This document shows, piece after piece, positions 7,227-19,291 of a stretch of DNA of 64,000 nucleotides (positions are counted from its first letter, which is position 1; each line of letters begins with the position of its first letter). Both the position numbers and the translations under genes were made by a program. Under the pieces are notes generated by a model that did no database searches, was not told where the DNA came from, and worked only from the letters and a program-made list of their open reading frames with translations. This DNA comes from Salinicoccus roseus (lineage in GTDB: Bacteria > Bacillota > Bacilli > Staphylococcales > Salinicoccaceae): the NCBI RefSeq assembly GCF_003814515.1, contig NZ_RKQJ01000004.1:247675-311674 (forward strand), in the 5' to 3' direction.

Positions 7227-8539
7227 TACTCCAGCCCCCCTTCATTGAACCGCAGCCATTCGCCATCATATTTCACATACCACTCGGGTACGAATTCCAC
7301 CACGTTGAGCTCCGTCTGGGAATCCGAGAAGCGCATATCGTAGCCGATGGTGATTTTCGATACCTTCTGCAGATCGATCTCCTCATTCAGGGCAATCTGA
7401 TATCGTACATCCTCAAGACGGGTGAGTGTCTTCGATTCCTCACTCGGAATCTGCGCGTTGATGTAGAGCAGGGGACGCTCGTATTCGAACAGGGCATTGC
7501 TGCCATATTTGGTGGTGATGGTATGTGAAATCTCTTCACTGAATACGGCATAGCCGTTCAGCGTGTAGCGGTAGGTTGACTCGCTTCCTTCTTCATCATA
7601 GTCGAATAGCATATGGTCCTGGGAGAGTCCTATATGCGAATTGAGGAAATCGAAGCTGCGCTGTATGGTCTGATGGGGATTGCGGTCGGATGTCTGTGAT
7701 TCATCCAGATTCGTATATACGTAATTATAGGTTTCCGTATTGTAGGTTGCGAGGTTATTTTCACCCTCATATACATAGACATCTTCATTTTGGGATACGC
7801 TGGCTTCATCTTCCATGAAGAGCAGTGAGTTGACGTTGTCTATACTGATCTGGGTGGAAAGGAAGGTCTCTATGCTCACTTCTCCCGGATCATCCGGACC
7901 ATATATCGCTGTCTTGTTATTCGATGTCTGCTGGTTGGTGATGACGGGTGTGTAGGCTTCGAAGGATGTCTCGTACTCATCGACGATGGAGAGCAGGTAG
8001 GCGCTGTCTATATCAGTCTGGGCGACTGCCACCCGGTCGAGTGCCTCATTCAACAGATAGAAGGTCACCTGCGGGGAGGCGATGTCCACTACAATCCGGT
8101 CGAAACTGTAGTCGGGCAGGGTACCTTCATATGTGAAGCCAAGCACCTGGAAAAGGGATTTGGAGGGCATTTCCGATGGATAGTCGACAATCAGGAATTC
8201 CTCATCGCCGTTCTCCTTCACAGCTGGATCCAGACGGTCCATATTATTGTAGACATCTATGCCTTCAATTTCGGTGCCGTCGAGGAACTCCCTGACGCCC
8301 ACTACAGCGTTTTCCTCTATCGTCCCCCTGACATTGTCCCCATCCACCCAGATGAGCTGATAGGCGCGCATGACGCTGTTGAATGGCACAGGCTCGCCCT
8401 GACCGATATTGGAAGTGGAGTCGATGCTTGTATCGACCTGTGAAAATTCCGGCTGGTAGCTCCACACCATGTAGGTCAGTACGGCACTGCTGATGACAAG
8501 AAGGAAGAGGATGATGGATTTGGCTGTTTCCCTATACAT
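7226..8539 (-). CDS. walH: WalK accessory regulator WalH (YycH)
   Basis: 437 residues when started at the ATG at 8539, which has GGAGG nine bases upstream; earlier in-frame starts run into walK and lack that spacing. It overlaps the walK stop by 8 nt. One N-terminal membrane helix ([17 protein letters not shown]) anchors a large extracytoplasmic domain of the YycH fold. It works with WalI to modulate WalK. Confidence 0.93.
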   Translation of the reverse strand: MYRETAKSIILFLLVISSAVLTYMVWSYQPEFSQVDTSIDSTSNIGQGEPVPFNSVMRAYQLIWVDGDNVRGTIEENAVVGVREFLDGTEIEGIDVYNNMDRLDPAVKENGDEEFLIVDYPSEMPSKSLFQVLGFTYEGTLPDYSFDRIVVDIASPQVTFYLLNEALDRVAVAQTDIDSAYLLSIVDEYETSFEAYTPVITNQQTSNNKTAIYGPDDPGEVSIETFLSTQISIDNVNSLLFMEDEASVSQNEDVYVYEGENNLATYNTETYNYVYTNLDESQTSDRNPHQTIQRSFDFLNSHIGLSQDHMLFDYDEEGSESTYRYTLNGYAVFSEEISHTITTKYGSNALFEYERPLLYINAQIPSEESKTLTRLEDVRYQIALNEEIDLQKVSKITIGYDMRFSDSQTELNVVEFVPEWYVKYDGEWLRFNEGGLE

Positions 8540-10376
8540 CCCAATCATCCTCCTCGAGCGTTTCGCATGGCAGATTGATGAATATCGTCGTGCCTTTGTT
8601 CTCAACACTGTTTGCCCATATCCTGCCATCATGTGCCTCCACTATTTCCTTCGAAATGGCGAGCCCGAGGCCGGTGCCGCCCATTTTGCGGGCCCGGCCC
8701 TTATCCACGCGGTAGAAGCGCTCGAATATACGCTCGACCTTGCTCGCCGGTATGCCGAGTCCATTGTCTTTGATCTGGACCGTCATCCTGTTGTACAGAC
8801 GGTTCTGTTTCACATGGAACTCCACTTTTTTGTAATTGCTGTTCGAGTATTTGATGGCGTTGGAGATGACATTATCAAGCACCTGTCCCATCTTGTCCAT
8901 GGCAATTTCCGTGAAAATTGGAGTCTCAGGAATATTGCGGACAAACTCCACATCATCCTTATGCGTCATCTCGAAACGGTCGATGATCCGGTTCAGGAAC
9001 TGGTTGAAATCAACAATTTCACGTTCCAGCTCCTCTGCCTCATTGTCCATTCTGGAAAGCTGCAGCAAATCTTCCACGAGGCGGATCATCCTATCCGTCT
9101 CCTCGCGTGTCACACCCAGGAATTTCGGTGCAAGCTTTTCATTCTTCCATGCCCCTTCCTGGAGGGCTTCGATATAGCTCCTCATGGAAGTAAGCGGAGT
9201 CCTGAGTTCATGGGAGACGTTTGCCACAAATTCCCTGCGCTCATTATCTACACGTTCCTGTTCGGTTACATCATGAAGTACTGCGATATATCCATTGATG
9301 AATCCGGTATCCTTCACGATCGTCGAGAAGCTTACCCGGATCGTCGTCTCCTCGTCATCTTGATCGACGAAAATCAGCTGGCTTTCATTCATCTCCTGGA
9401 TGTCTTCAAGCGCCATATCCTCCTCCAGTTTCAAAAGCTCCAGCATGTCCTCTCCATGGAGATTCTTACCCGACATGCCGAGCATATCCAGAGCCATCTC
9501 GTTGACGACACGGATGCGTCCTCTGCGGTCTGTGGCGATGATGCCGTCCGACATGTGGGTGATGACGGAATCCAGGCGCTTCTTCTCACTTTCAGTATTC
9601 GCCTGTGCCTCTTGGACACGCTTCGACAGGATGTTGAAGGAGCCTGCGAGTTCGCCGATTTCATCACTGCTGTAGATTTTTACGCGGGATGTATAATCAC
9701 CTTCCGACATGAGGAGCGCCTGGTTGCGCATGTCCGTGATGGGCTTCGTGATGGTTCGTGCAATGAATATGCCGAGGATGCTCGTGATGATCAGTGAGAT
9801 CAGGGTGGCGATGATGAAGGTATTGTTGATCGCCTCCAGCTGCTGATAGACGGTTTCGATGTTCGAAGCCGTATATATGGCACCGAGGATCTGGTTGTCC
9901 TGTATGACCGGCTGGTTGAGCAGCCAGACACGCTGGTGGTTCTGCTCGACATCGACATAGATCTCCTCGTTGCGTGTCCCGGTGGTGATGGCTTCTTCGG
10001 TGAGCGGTGCATTGATTCTTGAACCGATGTTCGATTCGTTGGAGATACGGCTTGTGGCCACAAGTACATTATCGGAATTCACATATCTGACTTCCTCGAT
10101 CTCAGGTCTGTTTCCATAGTCGGAAAGCAGATTCTGTATCTCTTCACGGAACTGTTCGCTATCGTCTCCATACTCTGTGTAGAGCTCATTGATTCTGGTA
10201 TCTATGAGGCTCACCTGGGTCTCGATGTTGTCCTGGAAGTTTCCGGTGAGTTCCTTCTCAAGCGTATTCGTAAAATATAGACCGATGATCTGCATTCCGA
10301 TGACGATGAGGAGTACATATATGATCACAAGCTTTATATGAAGAGACTGCAGGTTTTTTAAAAACTGCTTCATCAA
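8532..10376 (-). CDS. walK: Sensor histidine kinase WalK (YycG)
   Basis: 614 residues. Membrane helices at about 15-35 and 186-207 flank an extracellular PDC/Cache sensor domain. HAMP follows (about 207-260), then PAS (about 265-372), a HisKA box with phospho-acceptor His389 in [15 protein letters not shown], and an HATPase_c domain with DNGLGIP and [10 protein letters not shown]. WalK controls phosphorylation of WalR and hence autolysin and cell-wall genes; it is usually essential. The first codon is TTG followed by ATG; AAGGAG lies 7-10 nt upstream, so either may be used. Confidence 0.97.
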   Translation of the reverse strand: MMKQFLKNLQSLHIKLVIIYVLLIVIGMQIIGLYFTNTLEKELTGNFQDNIETQVSLIDTRINELYTEYGDDSEQFREEIQNLLSDYGNRPEIEEVRYVNSDNVLVATSRISNESNIGSRINAPLTEEAITTGTRNEEIYVDVEQNHQRVWLLNQPVIQDNQILGAIYTASNIETVYQQLEAINNTFIIATLISLIITSILGIFIARTITKPITDMRNQALLMSEGDYTSRVKIYSSDEIGELAGSFNILSKRVQEAQANTESEKKRLDSVITHMSDGIIATDRRGRIRVVNEMALDMLGMSGKNLHGEDMLELLKLEEDMALEDIQEMNESQLIFVDQDDEETTIRVSFSTIVKDTGFINGYIAVLHDVTEQERVDNERREFVANVSHELRTPLTSMRSYIEALQEGAWKNEKLAPKFLGVTREETDRMIRLVEDLLQLSRMDNEAEELEREIVDFNQFLNRIIDRFEMTHKDDVEFVRNIPETPIFTEIAMDKMGQVLDNVISNAIKYSNSNYKKVEFHVKQNRLYNRMTVQIKDNGLGIPASKVERIFERFYRVDKGRARKMGGTGLGLAISKEIVEAHDGRIWANSVENKGTTIFINLPCETLEEDDWDV

Positions 10377-10388
10377 AAGTTAACTCCT

Positions 10389-11090
10389 TTATTCGTCACC
10401 TTGAATATAATAGCCGACACCTCTTCTTGTCATGAGGTATTCAGGATGGGAGGGATCTGCTTCTATCTTCTCCCTGAGGCGTCTTACAGTCACGTCGACT
10501 GTCCGGACATCCCCGAAATAGTCATACCCCCACACAGTCTCGAGCAGGTGTTCCCGGGTCATGACCTGGGAGAGGTGCTGTGCCAGATAGTTGAACAGCT
10601 CGAACTCCCGGTGCGTGAGTTCAATATCCTTTCCATGCTTCTTGATGGCGAAGGAATCGGGGATTATAGTGATATCCTTTATCTGGATATTGTTGTTTTC
10701 CGGCTCCTTCTCTTTGGTCCCGGCATCGCTCTTCCTTCTCAGGTTGGCCTTCACCCGGGCGATCAGCTCACGTGTCGAAAAAGGTTTCGTCACGTAATCA
10801 TCGGCACCGAGTTCCAGACCGAGCACCTTGTCTATCTCGGAATCCTTTGCCGTAAGCATGATGATGGGCATATCATGCGTCTTCCGGACTTCGCGGCACA
10901 CTTCCATGCCGTCCATGCCCGGCAGCATTATGTCGAGCAATACAATATCCGGTTCGACTTCAAGTATCATTTCCAGTGCATCATTCCCGTCATAGGCACA
11001 ATGCACCTCATATCCTTCCTTCTCGAGGTTGAATTCCAGTATATCCGCTATGGGTCTTTCGTCATCCACTACGACAATCTTCTTAGGCAT
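10389..11090 (-). CDS. walR: Response regulator WalR (YycF)
   Basis: 233 residues: receiver domain (acidic pocket DD at 9-10, phospho-acceptor Asp53 in [11 protein letters not shown], Lys in VTKPF) and an OmpR-type winged helix ending [18 protein letters not shown]...RGVGYY. It binds promoters of cell-wall hydrolases and is essential in Firmicutes. First gene of walRKHIJ, preceded by the terminator of the tRNA unit, so the operon has its own promoter in 11091-11180. Confidence 0.98.
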   Translation of the reverse strand: MPKKIVVVDDERPIADILEFNLEKEGYEVHCAYDGNDALEMILEVEPDIVLLDIMLPGMDGMEVCREVRKTHDMPIIMLTAKDSEIDKVLGLELGADDYVTKPFSTRELIARVKANLRRKSDAGTKEKEPENNNIQIKDITIIPDSFAIKKHGKDIELTHREFELFNYLAQHLSQVMTREHLLETVWGYDYFGDVRTVDVTVRRLREKIEADPSHPEYLMTRRGVGYYIQGDE

Positions 11091-11183
11091 TGCATTCCCT
11101 CACTTTCATTAGGTGCCTGTTTCCATACTCATATCCATTATAAATGTATCACTTTTCCTATTCCATTTCCATTCCACCATAAC

Positions 11184-11217
11184 AAAAAAGCCACCAGCAT
11201 AGTATGCTGACAGCTTC
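11184..11217 (-). terminator. Terminator of the tRNA-Glu/tRNA-Asp unit
   Basis: On the minus strand a stem from AGCTGTCAGCATA with TATGCTGGTGGCT is followed by TTTTTTG. It separates the tRNA genes from walR. Confidence 0.8.
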
Positions 11218-11225
11218 TCGATGTA

Positions 11226-11298
11226 CGGTCCCGACGGGAATCGAACCCGCGATCTCCTGCGTGACAGGCAGGCATGTTAACCGCTACACCACGGGACC
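11226..11298 (-). tRNA. tRNA-Asp (anticodon GTC)
   Basis: 73-nt cloverleaf: acceptor GGTCCCG/CGGGACC with discriminator G, anticodon stem CCTGC/GCAGG with loop CTGTCAC, T arm GCGGGTTCGATTCCCGT. The CCA end is not encoded. Confidence 0.97.
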
Positions 11299-11314
11299 AT
11301 AATAATATTGAAAG

Positions 11315-11386
11315 TGACCCGTACGGGATTCGAACCCGTGTTACCGCCGTGAAAGGGCGGTGTCTTAACCACTTGACCAACGGGCC
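11315..11386 (-). tRNA. tRNA-Glu (anticodon TTC)
   Basis: 72-nt cloverleaf: acceptor GGCCCGT/ACGGGTC with one G-T pair, anticodon stem CCGCC/GGCGG with loop CTTTCAC, T arm CGGGTTCGAATCCCG. No encoded CCA. It lies 16 nt upstream of tRNA-Asp in the same transcript. Confidence 0.97.
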
Positions 11387-11417
11387 GTGTTGGATGGTGA
11401 CTCTGAACACAAAGGTT

Positions 11418-11447
11418 ATTATACCATGATATAAATTTCATTTTCAA
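11418..11447 (-). promoter_or_regulatory. Promoter of the tRNA-Glu/Asp unit
   Basis: Minus strand TTGAAA (11447-11442), 18-nt spacer, TATAAT (11423-11418), about 30 nt before tRNA-Glu. Confidence 0.75.
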
Positions 11448-11472
11448 CTGGAATTTTGCTTTTATACAAAAT

Positions 11473-11505
11473 AAATATCCTGCGGCGGACCGCCGCAGGA
11501 TATTT
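11473..11505 (-). terminator. purA terminator
   Basis: Sixteen- to seventeen-bp perfect stem AAATATCCTGCGGCGG/CCGCCGCAGGATATTT just after the purA stop, followed on the minus strand by ATTTTG. Confidence 0.8.
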
Positions 11506-11506
11506 G

Positions 11507-12793
11507 CTAGTTCCAGAAATCTTTCAGCAGATTCGTCTGGTTACGGTCCGGCCCCACAGAAAAGATGGAGACGCTGACTCCTGTCAGACGTTCAATCTCT
11601 TCAAGGTAGTTCCGGGCATTATCTGGAAGGTCTTCCATGCGTTTCACGCCTGTGATGTCTTCCTTCCAGCCAGGCAGTTCCTTGAAGATCGGCTTGGCGC
11701 GCTCCAGCGCATCCAATGTTGCCGGATATTCGGTGATTTCCTTGCCGTCTATTTCATAGGCTGTACAGATTTTCACCGTATCGAGTCCGCTCAATACATC
11801 GATGGAGTTGAGGGACAGGTCGGTGATCCCGCTCACACGTCTTGAGTGGCGGACGACCACGCTGTCGAACCAGCCCACACGGCGTGCACGGCCGGTCGTC
11901 GTACCATACTCACGGCCGACTTCCCTGATGTGGTCGCCGCTTTCGTCGAACAGTTCCGTCGGGAATGGACCGTCCCCGACTCTTGAAGTATATGCTTTGC
12001 AAACACCGACGATGCTTTTGACGGATGTCGGGCCGACGCCGCAACCGACTGTGACATTGCCGGCGACCGGGTTGCTGGATGTGACGAACGGGTACGTACC
12101 ATGGTCGATATCGAGCATGACGCCCTGTGCGCCTTCAAAAAGGACTTTCTGGTTGTTCTGGAAGGCGTCATCGAGCACTTTCGCCGTATCCGTCACGTAA
12201 GGTGCCAGACGCTCCGCAGCCTTACGGTAGCTGTCGAAGATTTCATCGAAAGTGAACCCTTCACGGCCATACAGTGCTTTGAACATATGGTTCTTGATCT
12301 CGAGGTTCTCTTCAAGCCTTTTTCTGAACACGGATTCATCTATAAGATCCGCCATCCGGATGCCTATCCGCTGCACCTTGTCCACATAGCATGGCCCGAT
12401 GCCGCGTTTCGTCGTACCGATCTTGTTGTCTCCACGGGCTTCCTCTTCCAGTTCATCCTGCAGGAGGTGGTAGGGGAGGATGACCTGTGCACGGTTCGAA
12501 ATCCTCAGATTGTCCACCGATATGCCACGCTCGATCAGTCCATCAAGCTCCTTGATGATGGAAAGCGGGTCGATGACCACGCCATTGCCGATCAATGAAA
12601 TCTTGTCATCATAGAATATACCTGAAGGTACGAGATGCAGCTTGTATGTTTCGCCACCGAACTGGATGGTGTGTCCTGCATTGTTTCCCCCGGAGAAGCG
12701 TGCAATGATATCCGCGTCTTCCGACAGGAAATCCGTGATCTTGCCTTTTCCTTCGTCGCCCCATTGCGTTCCGACTACTACTGTTCCAGACAT
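11507..12793 (-). CDS. purA: Adenylosuccinate synthetase
   Basis: 428 residues, the usual length. It catalyses the GTP-dependent joining of IMP and aspartate, the first step from IMP to AMP. The N-terminal signature [16 protein letters not shown] carries the IMP/GTP-binding P-loop and catalytic Asp; the second signature [16 protein letters not shown] is also present. Upstream is a good sigma-A promoter, so it is transcribed separately from dnaB. Confidence 0.98.
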   Translation of the reverse strand: MSGTVVVGTQWGDEGKGKITDFLSEDADIIARFSGGNNAGHTIQFGGETYKLHLVPSGIFYDDKISLIGNGVVIDPLSIIKELDGLIERGISVDNLRISNRAQVILPYHLLQDELEEEARGDNKIGTTKRGIGPCYVDKVQRIGIRMADLIDESVFRKRLEENLEIKNHMFKALYGREGFTFDEIFDSYRKAAERLAPYVTDTAKVLDDAFQNNQKVLFEGAQGVMLDIDHGTYPFVTSSNPVAGNVTVGCGVGPTSVKSIVGVCKAYTSRVGDGPFPTELFDESGDHIREVGREYGTTTGRARRVGWFDSVVVRHSRRVSGITDLSLNSIDVLSGLDTVKICTAYEIDGKEITEYPATLDALERAKPIFKELPGWKEDITGVKRMEDLPDNARNYLEEIERLTGVSVSIFSVGPDRNQTNLLKDFWN

Positions 12794-12831
12794 ATGTTTG
12801 CCCCCAATTTTTTCATTGAAATACCGTAATC

Positions 12832-12860
12832 ATTTTACCAATAAGAATGGAGGAATGCAA
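12832..12860 (-). promoter_or_regulatory. purA promoter
   Basis: Minus strand TTGCAT (12860-12855), 17-nt spacer, TAAAAT (12837-12832), about 40 nt before the purA ATG. Confidence 0.7.
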
Positions 12861-12904
12861 TAAAAATACGAACGTTTTTATAATGGTCATATAAAAACAT
12901 TCGT
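12861..12904 (-). terminator. dnaB terminator
   Basis: Minus-strand stem ACGAATGTTTTTATA/TATAAAAACGTTCGT (one mismatch, 7-nt loop) followed by ATTTTTATT. The CGAA/TTCG ends resemble PurR boxes but lie 27 nt apart, not the 16-17 expected, so I call it only a terminator. Confidence 0.7.
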
Positions 12905-12908
12905 AAAT

Positions 12909-14303
12909 TTAGTTGGGTGGGATATAACCATCGTCATAACCCCTGTTATCCTGGTCGAAGAAGCTGCTGTAGGATTTGTTGAATATCAGTTTTACAGTTC
13001 CCGTTGGACCATTCCTGTGCTTCGCCAGGATAATCTCTATCTCATCCTGCTCCCTCTGGGCGCCTTCTGCGTCCTCTTCGCCATCTCCCCGGACATAGTA
13101 GTCCTCGCGGTAGAGGAAGGCGACGATATCGGCATCCTGCTCAATCGATCCAGATTCCCGCAGGTCACTCATCATCGGACGCTTGTCCTGGCGTGTTTCC
13201 ACACTTCTTGAAAGCTGGCTCAGGGCGATGACCGGACATTCCATCTCGCGTGCCAATGCCTTGAGCATACGGGAGATTTCGGAAACTTCCTGCTGACGGT
13301 TGTCACTTCTCTTATTGCTCGACCCCTGGATCAGCTGGAGATAGTCGATGATCACCATATCAAGCCCATGCTCCTGTTTCAGACGCATGCACTTGGAGCG
13401 GATATCGTTGACCCGGATGCCCGGCGCATCATCGATGAATATCTTCGATTCAGCGAGACTGCCGATGGCGGTCGTAAAGTTGTCCCAATCATCATGATTG
13501 AGATTCCCTTGACGCAGTTTCGTCGCGTCGATCATTCCCTGGCTTGAGATCATACGGGACACCAGCTGGTCGGCCCCCATCTCCAGCGAGAAGATCGCTA
13601 CAGTATGCTTTTCAGCAGAGGTGCCGACATGTCCTGCAATGTTCAGGGCAAAGGCCGTCTTACCCATGGAAGGGCGGGCAGCCAGTATGATGAGGTCATT
13701 CCGGTTGAAGCCCGATGTCATGAAATCAAGATCGCGGTAGCCTGTTGGGATTCCGGTCGTCGTATCCGTCTGACCGGCTCGTGCCTCGACCTGCTCGTAC
13801 ACTTCATGGACAACGGATTTCATCGATTTGAAGCCTTCGTTGCGCCGGTTTTCGGAGATGGACATGATTCTTGATTCGGCTTCCGTCAAGAGATCCTCAA
13901 TATCCGCCTCCTCGGAAAACCCTTCATTCGCAATCTCTTCAGCCGTCTGGATCAGCTTCCGTTTGAGGGCATATCTGGCTACGATATCCACATAGAAACT
14001 GACGTTCCGGCTGGTCGGCACAACATTGGAGAGTTCAGCAAGGTATCTTGGGCCGCCGACTGAATTGAGCACTTCCATGCTTTTCAGCTGGTTGATCAGC
14101 GTGACCACATCGATGTTCTGGTGATTTTCACTCAGTATGCTCATTGCCCGATAGATGTGCTGGTGCTCTGAACGGTAGAAATCTTCCGGCTCCAGCGTTT
14201 CTGCTGTAGAAATGAAAATTTCGGGATTGATCAGAATGGCACCAAGGACAGACTGCTCCGCTTCCATGTTATGCGGCATCTGCTGATGTATATCCAAAAT
14301 CAA
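12909..14303 (-). CDS. dnaB: Replicative DNA helicase DnaB
   Basis: 464 residues. The N-terminal primase-interaction domain begins PHNMEAEQSVLGAIL; the RecA-like motor has Walker A ARPSMGKTAF near residue 207 and Walker B VIIDYLQLI. This is the hexameric ring helicase unwinding DNA ahead of the fork (called DnaC in B. subtilis). It is downstream of rplI with a 15-nt gap and belongs to the yybS-gdpP-rplI-dnaB transcript. Confidence 0.97.
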   Translation of the reverse strand: MILDIHQQMPHNMEAEQSVLGAILINPEIFISTAETLEPEDFYRSEHQHIYRAMSILSENHQNIDVVTLINQLKSMEVLNSVGGPRYLAELSNVVPTSRNVSFYVDIVARYALKRKLIQTAEEIANEGFSEEADIEDLLTEAESRIMSISENRRNEGFKSMKSVVHEVYEQVEARAGQTDTTTGIPTGYRDLDFMTSGFNRNDLIILAARPSMGKTAFALNIAGHVGTSAEKHTVAIFSLEMGADQLVSRMISSQGMIDATKLRQGNLNHDDWDNFTTAIGSLAESKIFIDDAPGIRVNDIRSKCMRLKQEHGLDMVIIDYLQLIQGSSNKRSDNRQQEVSEISRMLKALAREMECPVIALSQLSRSVETRQDKRPMMSDLRESGSIEQDADIVAFLYREDYYVRGDGEEDAEGAQREQDEIEIILAKHRNGPTGTVKLIFNKSYSSFFDQDNRGYDDGYIPPN

Positions 14304-14318
14304 TCCCTCCCCGGGCTT

Positions 14319-14765
14319 CTATTGCTCAATAACATGCACCTTGATTTCTGCATGGACTTCGGGATGAAGTTTCACGTTCATCTTATGATATCCAAGGCTC
14401 TTCAATGGCTGGGACATGTCGATCTTCCTCTTATCCAGCTTGATGCCATGCTGCTTCTCGTATGCTTCCACCACTTGTTTTGAACTGATTGAACCGAACA
14501 GGCGGCCGTCTTCACCAGACTTCGTCTTGACTTCGACTTCCTTCTGCTCCAGATCTTCCTTGAGCGCCTTCGCTTCTTCCAGCTCCTGCTGGGCCTTTTC
14601 CGCTTCTTGGTCCTGCTGTTCCTTGAGCTTCTTCAGGTTTCCCGGTGTCGCTTCTTCTGCGAGCCCCTTCTTGAGCAGGAAATTCTGTGCATAGCCTGTA
14701 GCGACTTCCTTCACTTCGCCTTTTTTGCCTTTATTCTTGACGTCACTCAGAAAAATTACCTTCAT
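14319..14765 (-). CDS. rplI: 50S ribosomal protein L9
   Basis: 148 residues, standard length. The N-terminal domain with [20 protein letters not shown] is followed by a long central charged helix (about 42-75) and a C-terminal rRNA-binding domain. L9 sits at the base of the L1 stalk and supports reading-frame fidelity. Its start overlaps the gdpP stop by 4 nt. Confidence 0.97.
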   Translation of the reverse strand: MKVIFLSDVKNKGKKGEVKEVATGYAQNFLLKKGLAEEATPGNLKKLKEQQDQEAEKAQQELEEAKALKEDLEQKEVEVKTKSGEDGRLFGSISSKQVVEAYEKQHGIKLDKRKIDMSQPLKSLGYHKMNVKLHPEVHAEIKVHVIEQ

Positions 14766-16747
14766 TCCGCTTCACTCCTGTTATAAAGTATTTCTTCAAT
14801 CGCATCGACGAGCTCATCGTAGAGCTCATCCATTGTCTTGTCCGTTACACGCGTCGCTGCATTGGAGAGGTGGCCGCCCCCGCCGAGGGCTTCCATCACA
14901 AGCTGTACATTCATCTCACCGAATGAGCGCGCGGAAATGCCGATGGATTCGTCTTCCCGTATGGCCATCACGAAGGAGGCCTGGACGCCCTCGATCTGCA
15001 GCAGCTGGTCGGCCGCCTGGGCGACGGTGACGGGGTGGTAGGTCATGGACTGGTCGGCCTTGACGATGGCGATGCCGTTATCCCTGATTTCAGCCGACTT
15101 GATCAGGTCGCTCCTTGCAATGTACGTATCGATGTCATCCTTCAGGAAAGTCTGTGCAAGGACCGGATCGGCCCCATTGCTTCTCAGGAAGCTTGCAGCA
15201 TCGAATGTCCGTGATCCCGTACGGAGCGTGTAGTTCCGTGTATCCACGATGATGCCTGTAAGCATGATCGTCGCTTCCAGACGGGAGAGCTTCTTCTCCT
15301 TGTTCTGGTACTCAAGCAGTTCTGCCACAAGCTCGCTTGCACTGGATGCATAAGGCTCCATATAGACGAGCAGGGGACTGGATATGAAATCGTCGGAACG
15401 CCTGTGGTGGTCGATGATGACTTTCCGCGTCGCCTTGTTCAGTATGACTTCGTCGAGCACCATGCTCGGGCGGTGTGTATCCACGACGACGACTGTAGTC
15501 TTCGGATTCATCTTATCCCAAGCGTCCTCTGAGGTCACGAACATTTCCATCAGATCTTCACGTTCATGCAGCTCCTTCATCATGCGCTGCAGTGTTTCAT
15601 CTATATCTTCCTCATTCAATACGATGTGCGCCTCGATGCCGTTCATCGAAGCGATCTTCGCGACACCGATGGCCGAGCCCAACGAATCCATATCCGGATG
15701 CTTGTGCCCCATGATGAGCACATTGTCCCCTTCCAGCAGGATGTCGCGGAGGGCGTGCGAGATGACACGCGCCTTCACGCGTGTGCGCTTCTCCATCGGA
15801 TCCGTCTTTCCGCCGTAGAACCTGGCATTGCCGTTCATCGCCTTGATGGCCACCTGGTCGCCGCCGCGGCCAAGCGCGAGGTCGAGGCTCGACTGGGCCA
15901 GTTCACCGACTTCTATATAGTCGTCGGAGCCTTCCCCGATGCCGATGCTCAAGGTGATCTGAGCCCCAAGTTCCTGCGAACGGTCCCGCACTTCATCGAG
16001 CAGGTTGAAGCGTGTCGACTCGATGTCCTTCAGGCTCCTCGAATTCAGCAGGATGATGAAGCGGTCCTGTGAGAACCGGCGGATATATATATGATGACGG
16101 GTCGCCCATTCATTGAGCGTGTTCGTGATGCTGTTGTTGAGTTCGCTCTTAAGCGCTTCACTCATGTTCTGCGTCACTTCATCGTAATTGTCGAGGAAAA
16201 GGATGCCGAGGACCGGCTGCTTGTCTTCAAGCTCCGTCTCACGGTTCCGCTGGTTCGTGATGTCTATGAGATGAAGTGCCTGGTGCTTTTCATCCCAATA
16301 GATTTTATAATATTTGTCATTATATGTCGATTCTGTCGTACTGATGTTATTCGCCTTCAGTGTCGTCATGATGTTCGGGAAAAGACGGTTGATCGGTGCA
16401 TTCATATTATCTCTCGAGATTTCATTGCACATATAGTCGTTCATCCACTCGATCTCATCATCATCATTCAATATGATGAGGCCCATCGGCAATTCATCAA
16501 TGGCATACTGCTTGCTTCCGGCAATATCCACCACCATCTGGCGGAACCTGTTTTCATTGATGCCAAAAGAGCGGTAGAGATACATGAATAGAAGTGTCAT
16601 GAGAATGGTACTTACGATCAGGAAGAGCAGGCCGATCCTGAAATGGTTCGTCAGCACAAATATATTCATCACCAGTATATGAAATGCTGCGATGGCAAAC
16701 GGTATGAAGACCATTTTCTTGTCCAGCACATTATACATTCCCGTCAC
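14762..16747 (-). CDS. gdpP: Cyclic-di-AMP phosphodiesterase GdpP
   Basis: 661 residues: two N-terminal membrane helices (about 10-60), a degenerate haem-binding PAS domain, a degenerate GGDEF domain, then a DHH/DHHA1 phosphodiesterase. DHH-domain metal ligands are visible in [23 protein letters not shown] and VIIDHHRR, and the DHHA1 motif in [10 protein letters not shown]. It hydrolyses c-di-AMP to pApA and so sets potassium and osmolyte uptake, wall stress and beta-lactam tolerance. ATGA overlaps couple it to yybS upstream and rplI downstream. Confidence 0.97.
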   Translation of the reverse strand: MTGMYNVLDKKMVFIPFAIAAFHILVMNIFVLTNHFRIGLLFLIVSTILMTLLFMYLYRSFGINENRFRQMVVDIAGSKQYAIDELPMGLIILNDDDEIEWMNDYMCNEISRDNMNAPINRLFPNIMTTLKANNISTTESTYNDKYYKIYWDEKHQALHLIDITNQRNRETELEDKQPVLGILFLDNYDEVTQNMSEALKSELNNSITNTLNEWATRHHIYIRRFSQDRFIILLNSRSLKDIESTRFNLLDEVRDRSQELGAQITLSIGIGEGSDDYIEVGELAQSSLDLALGRGGDQVAIKAMNGNARFYGGKTDPMEKRTRVKARVISHALRDILLEGDNVLIMGHKHPDMDSLGSAIGVAKIASMNGIEAHIVLNEEDIDETLQRMMKELHEREDLMEMFVTSEDAWDKMNPKTTVVVVDTHRPSMVLDEVILNKATRKVIIDHHRRSDDFISSPLLVYMEPYASSASELVAELLEYQNKEKKLSRLEATIMLTGIIVDTRNYTLRTGSRTFDAASFLRSNGADPVLAQTFLKDDIDTYIARSDLIKSAEIRDNGIAIVKADQSMTYHPVTVAQAADQLLQIEGVQASFVMAIREDESIGISARSFGEMNVQLVMEALGGGGHLSNAATRVTDKTMDELYDELVDAIEEILYNRSEAE

Positions 16748-17664
16748 TTCCTTTTCATGAGTAGTAGGGTCCTTAGCCTGAAGATCATTTCAAATATGCC
16801 GATCAGCAGGGTGAGCGGCCTCAGTATCGCCAATGGAATCAGCAGGATTATGGAAAGCACCATATTCAGGTTCTTCTCCCTGAAGAAGAAGTAGCTGAAG
16901 CTGAGACCGTGGAGGTAGAGCGCCCACTCAAGCACCAACAGAAGGTTGCCTATCGTGGATTGGGCGGCTGTCCCCTCAGTTGTAAGAAATGATACTATAA
17001 ACAGAATCAAAAATAAATATAGGATGAAGCGTGGAAAGGCCCAATCCTTGAATGAGCGATAGTTCCACAGCTTGATTGATGATGATTTGAGCAGCACACG
17101 CTGCATCAGCACGGTATAGAGCGCAAGCATGAACGAAATCACCGTGACATAGGCCGGCAGATTGATGAAGATCTGGTCCATGGACGCACGCATGAGATCA
17201 GCATCGAATGTGGATGAAGCAAGCGTGCCATACATTTCGATCTGCTCCATGTACCAGTTGCGGAAGTCCAGGTAGATGTTCGAGAGGGGCTGGATGAATC
17301 CGAGCCCCTGCAGCAGGTTCAATCCGCCGATGATGCCGAGCATCAGTGCAGATGTCACATAGAAGATCGTGAGCTCCTGCGACACCTCTTTTTTCAGCGT
17401 GCCATGCACTACTGCAGCCACTATATATAATACCACAAACCACAGCCATGCATCCGGTGCCAGGAGCAGGACTGCAGGTATGAGGAAACTGATGAACGTC
17501 AGCCAGAAATGATAATTCGACCTGTGTTTCAGGTCGACAAGGAAATACACGGCGAACGGCAGCAATACCGCACCGAAAATCAGGCTGATGTCGGTAAGTG
17601 TGATGAATACGAACACCACAAGCAATACGAGCATCAGTTGAAGCATTGATACTTTTTTATCCAA
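16744..17664 (-). CDS. yybS: YybS-family (DUF2232) membrane protein
   Basis: 306 residues with about eight hydrophobic segments spread over the whole length. Similar in length, position and composition to YybS of Bacillus and staphylococci, always next to gdpP. Members carry a DUF2232 domain distantly related to energy-coupling membrane proteins; function unknown. It is the first gene of the run leading to dnaB and overlaps gdpP by 4 nt. Confidence 0.85.
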   Translation of the reverse strand: MDKKVSMLQLMLVLLVVFVFITLTDISLIFGAVLLPFAVYFLVDLKHRSNYHFWLTFISFLIPAVLLLAPDAWLWFVVLYIVAAVVHGTLKKEVSQELTIFYVTSALMLGIIGGLNLLQGLGFIQPLSNIYLDFRNWYMEQIEMYGTLASSTFDADLMRASMDQIFINLPAYVTVISFMLALYTVLMQRVLLKSSSIKLWNYRSFKDWAFPRFILYLFLILFIVSFLTTEGTAAQSTIGNLLLVLEWALYLHGLSFSYFFFREKNLNMVLSIILLIPLAILRPLTLLIGIFEMIFRLRTLLLMKRK

Positions 17665-17682
17665 TTTTCCACTCCTCCAACC

Positions 17683-17712
17683 ATAAAATAAAGCTCCTAA
17701 ACGAATAGGAGC
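17683..17712 (-). terminator. serS terminator
   Basis: Minus strand GCTCCTA/TAGGAGC stem with 6-nt loop, followed by TTTATTTTATGG, between serS and yybS. Confidence 0.75.
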
Positions 17713-17727
17713 ATCCAGTACTGTTTA

Positions 17728-19248
<1,521 letters not shown>

Positions 19249-19254
19249 GCTACC

Positions 19255-19283
19255 ATTCTATTATGAATATCCTGAAAATGCAA
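19255..19283 (-). promoter_or_regulatory. serS promoter
   Basis: Minus strand TTGCAT (19283-19278), 17-nt spacer, TAGAAT (19260-19255), just after the hutI stop codon and before the T-box leader. Confidence 0.7.
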
Positions 19284-19291
19284 GGTTTCGC

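Noticed and set aside
8493..9797. 434-codon open frame opposite walK
   Set aside because: It is a shadow of walK on the other strand; its product has no recognisable domain and no ribosome-binding site. The same holds for the long frames opposite gyrA (24521-25687) and treC (58503-60308).
10765..10790. CACGTG in walR as parS
   Set aside because: Only the central hexamer agrees; the flanks do not match TGTTNCACGTGAAACA.
12868..12904. PurR box pair upstream of purA
   Set aside because: CGAA and TTCG are 27 nt apart instead of 16-17, and the sequence is fully explained by the dnaB terminator stem.
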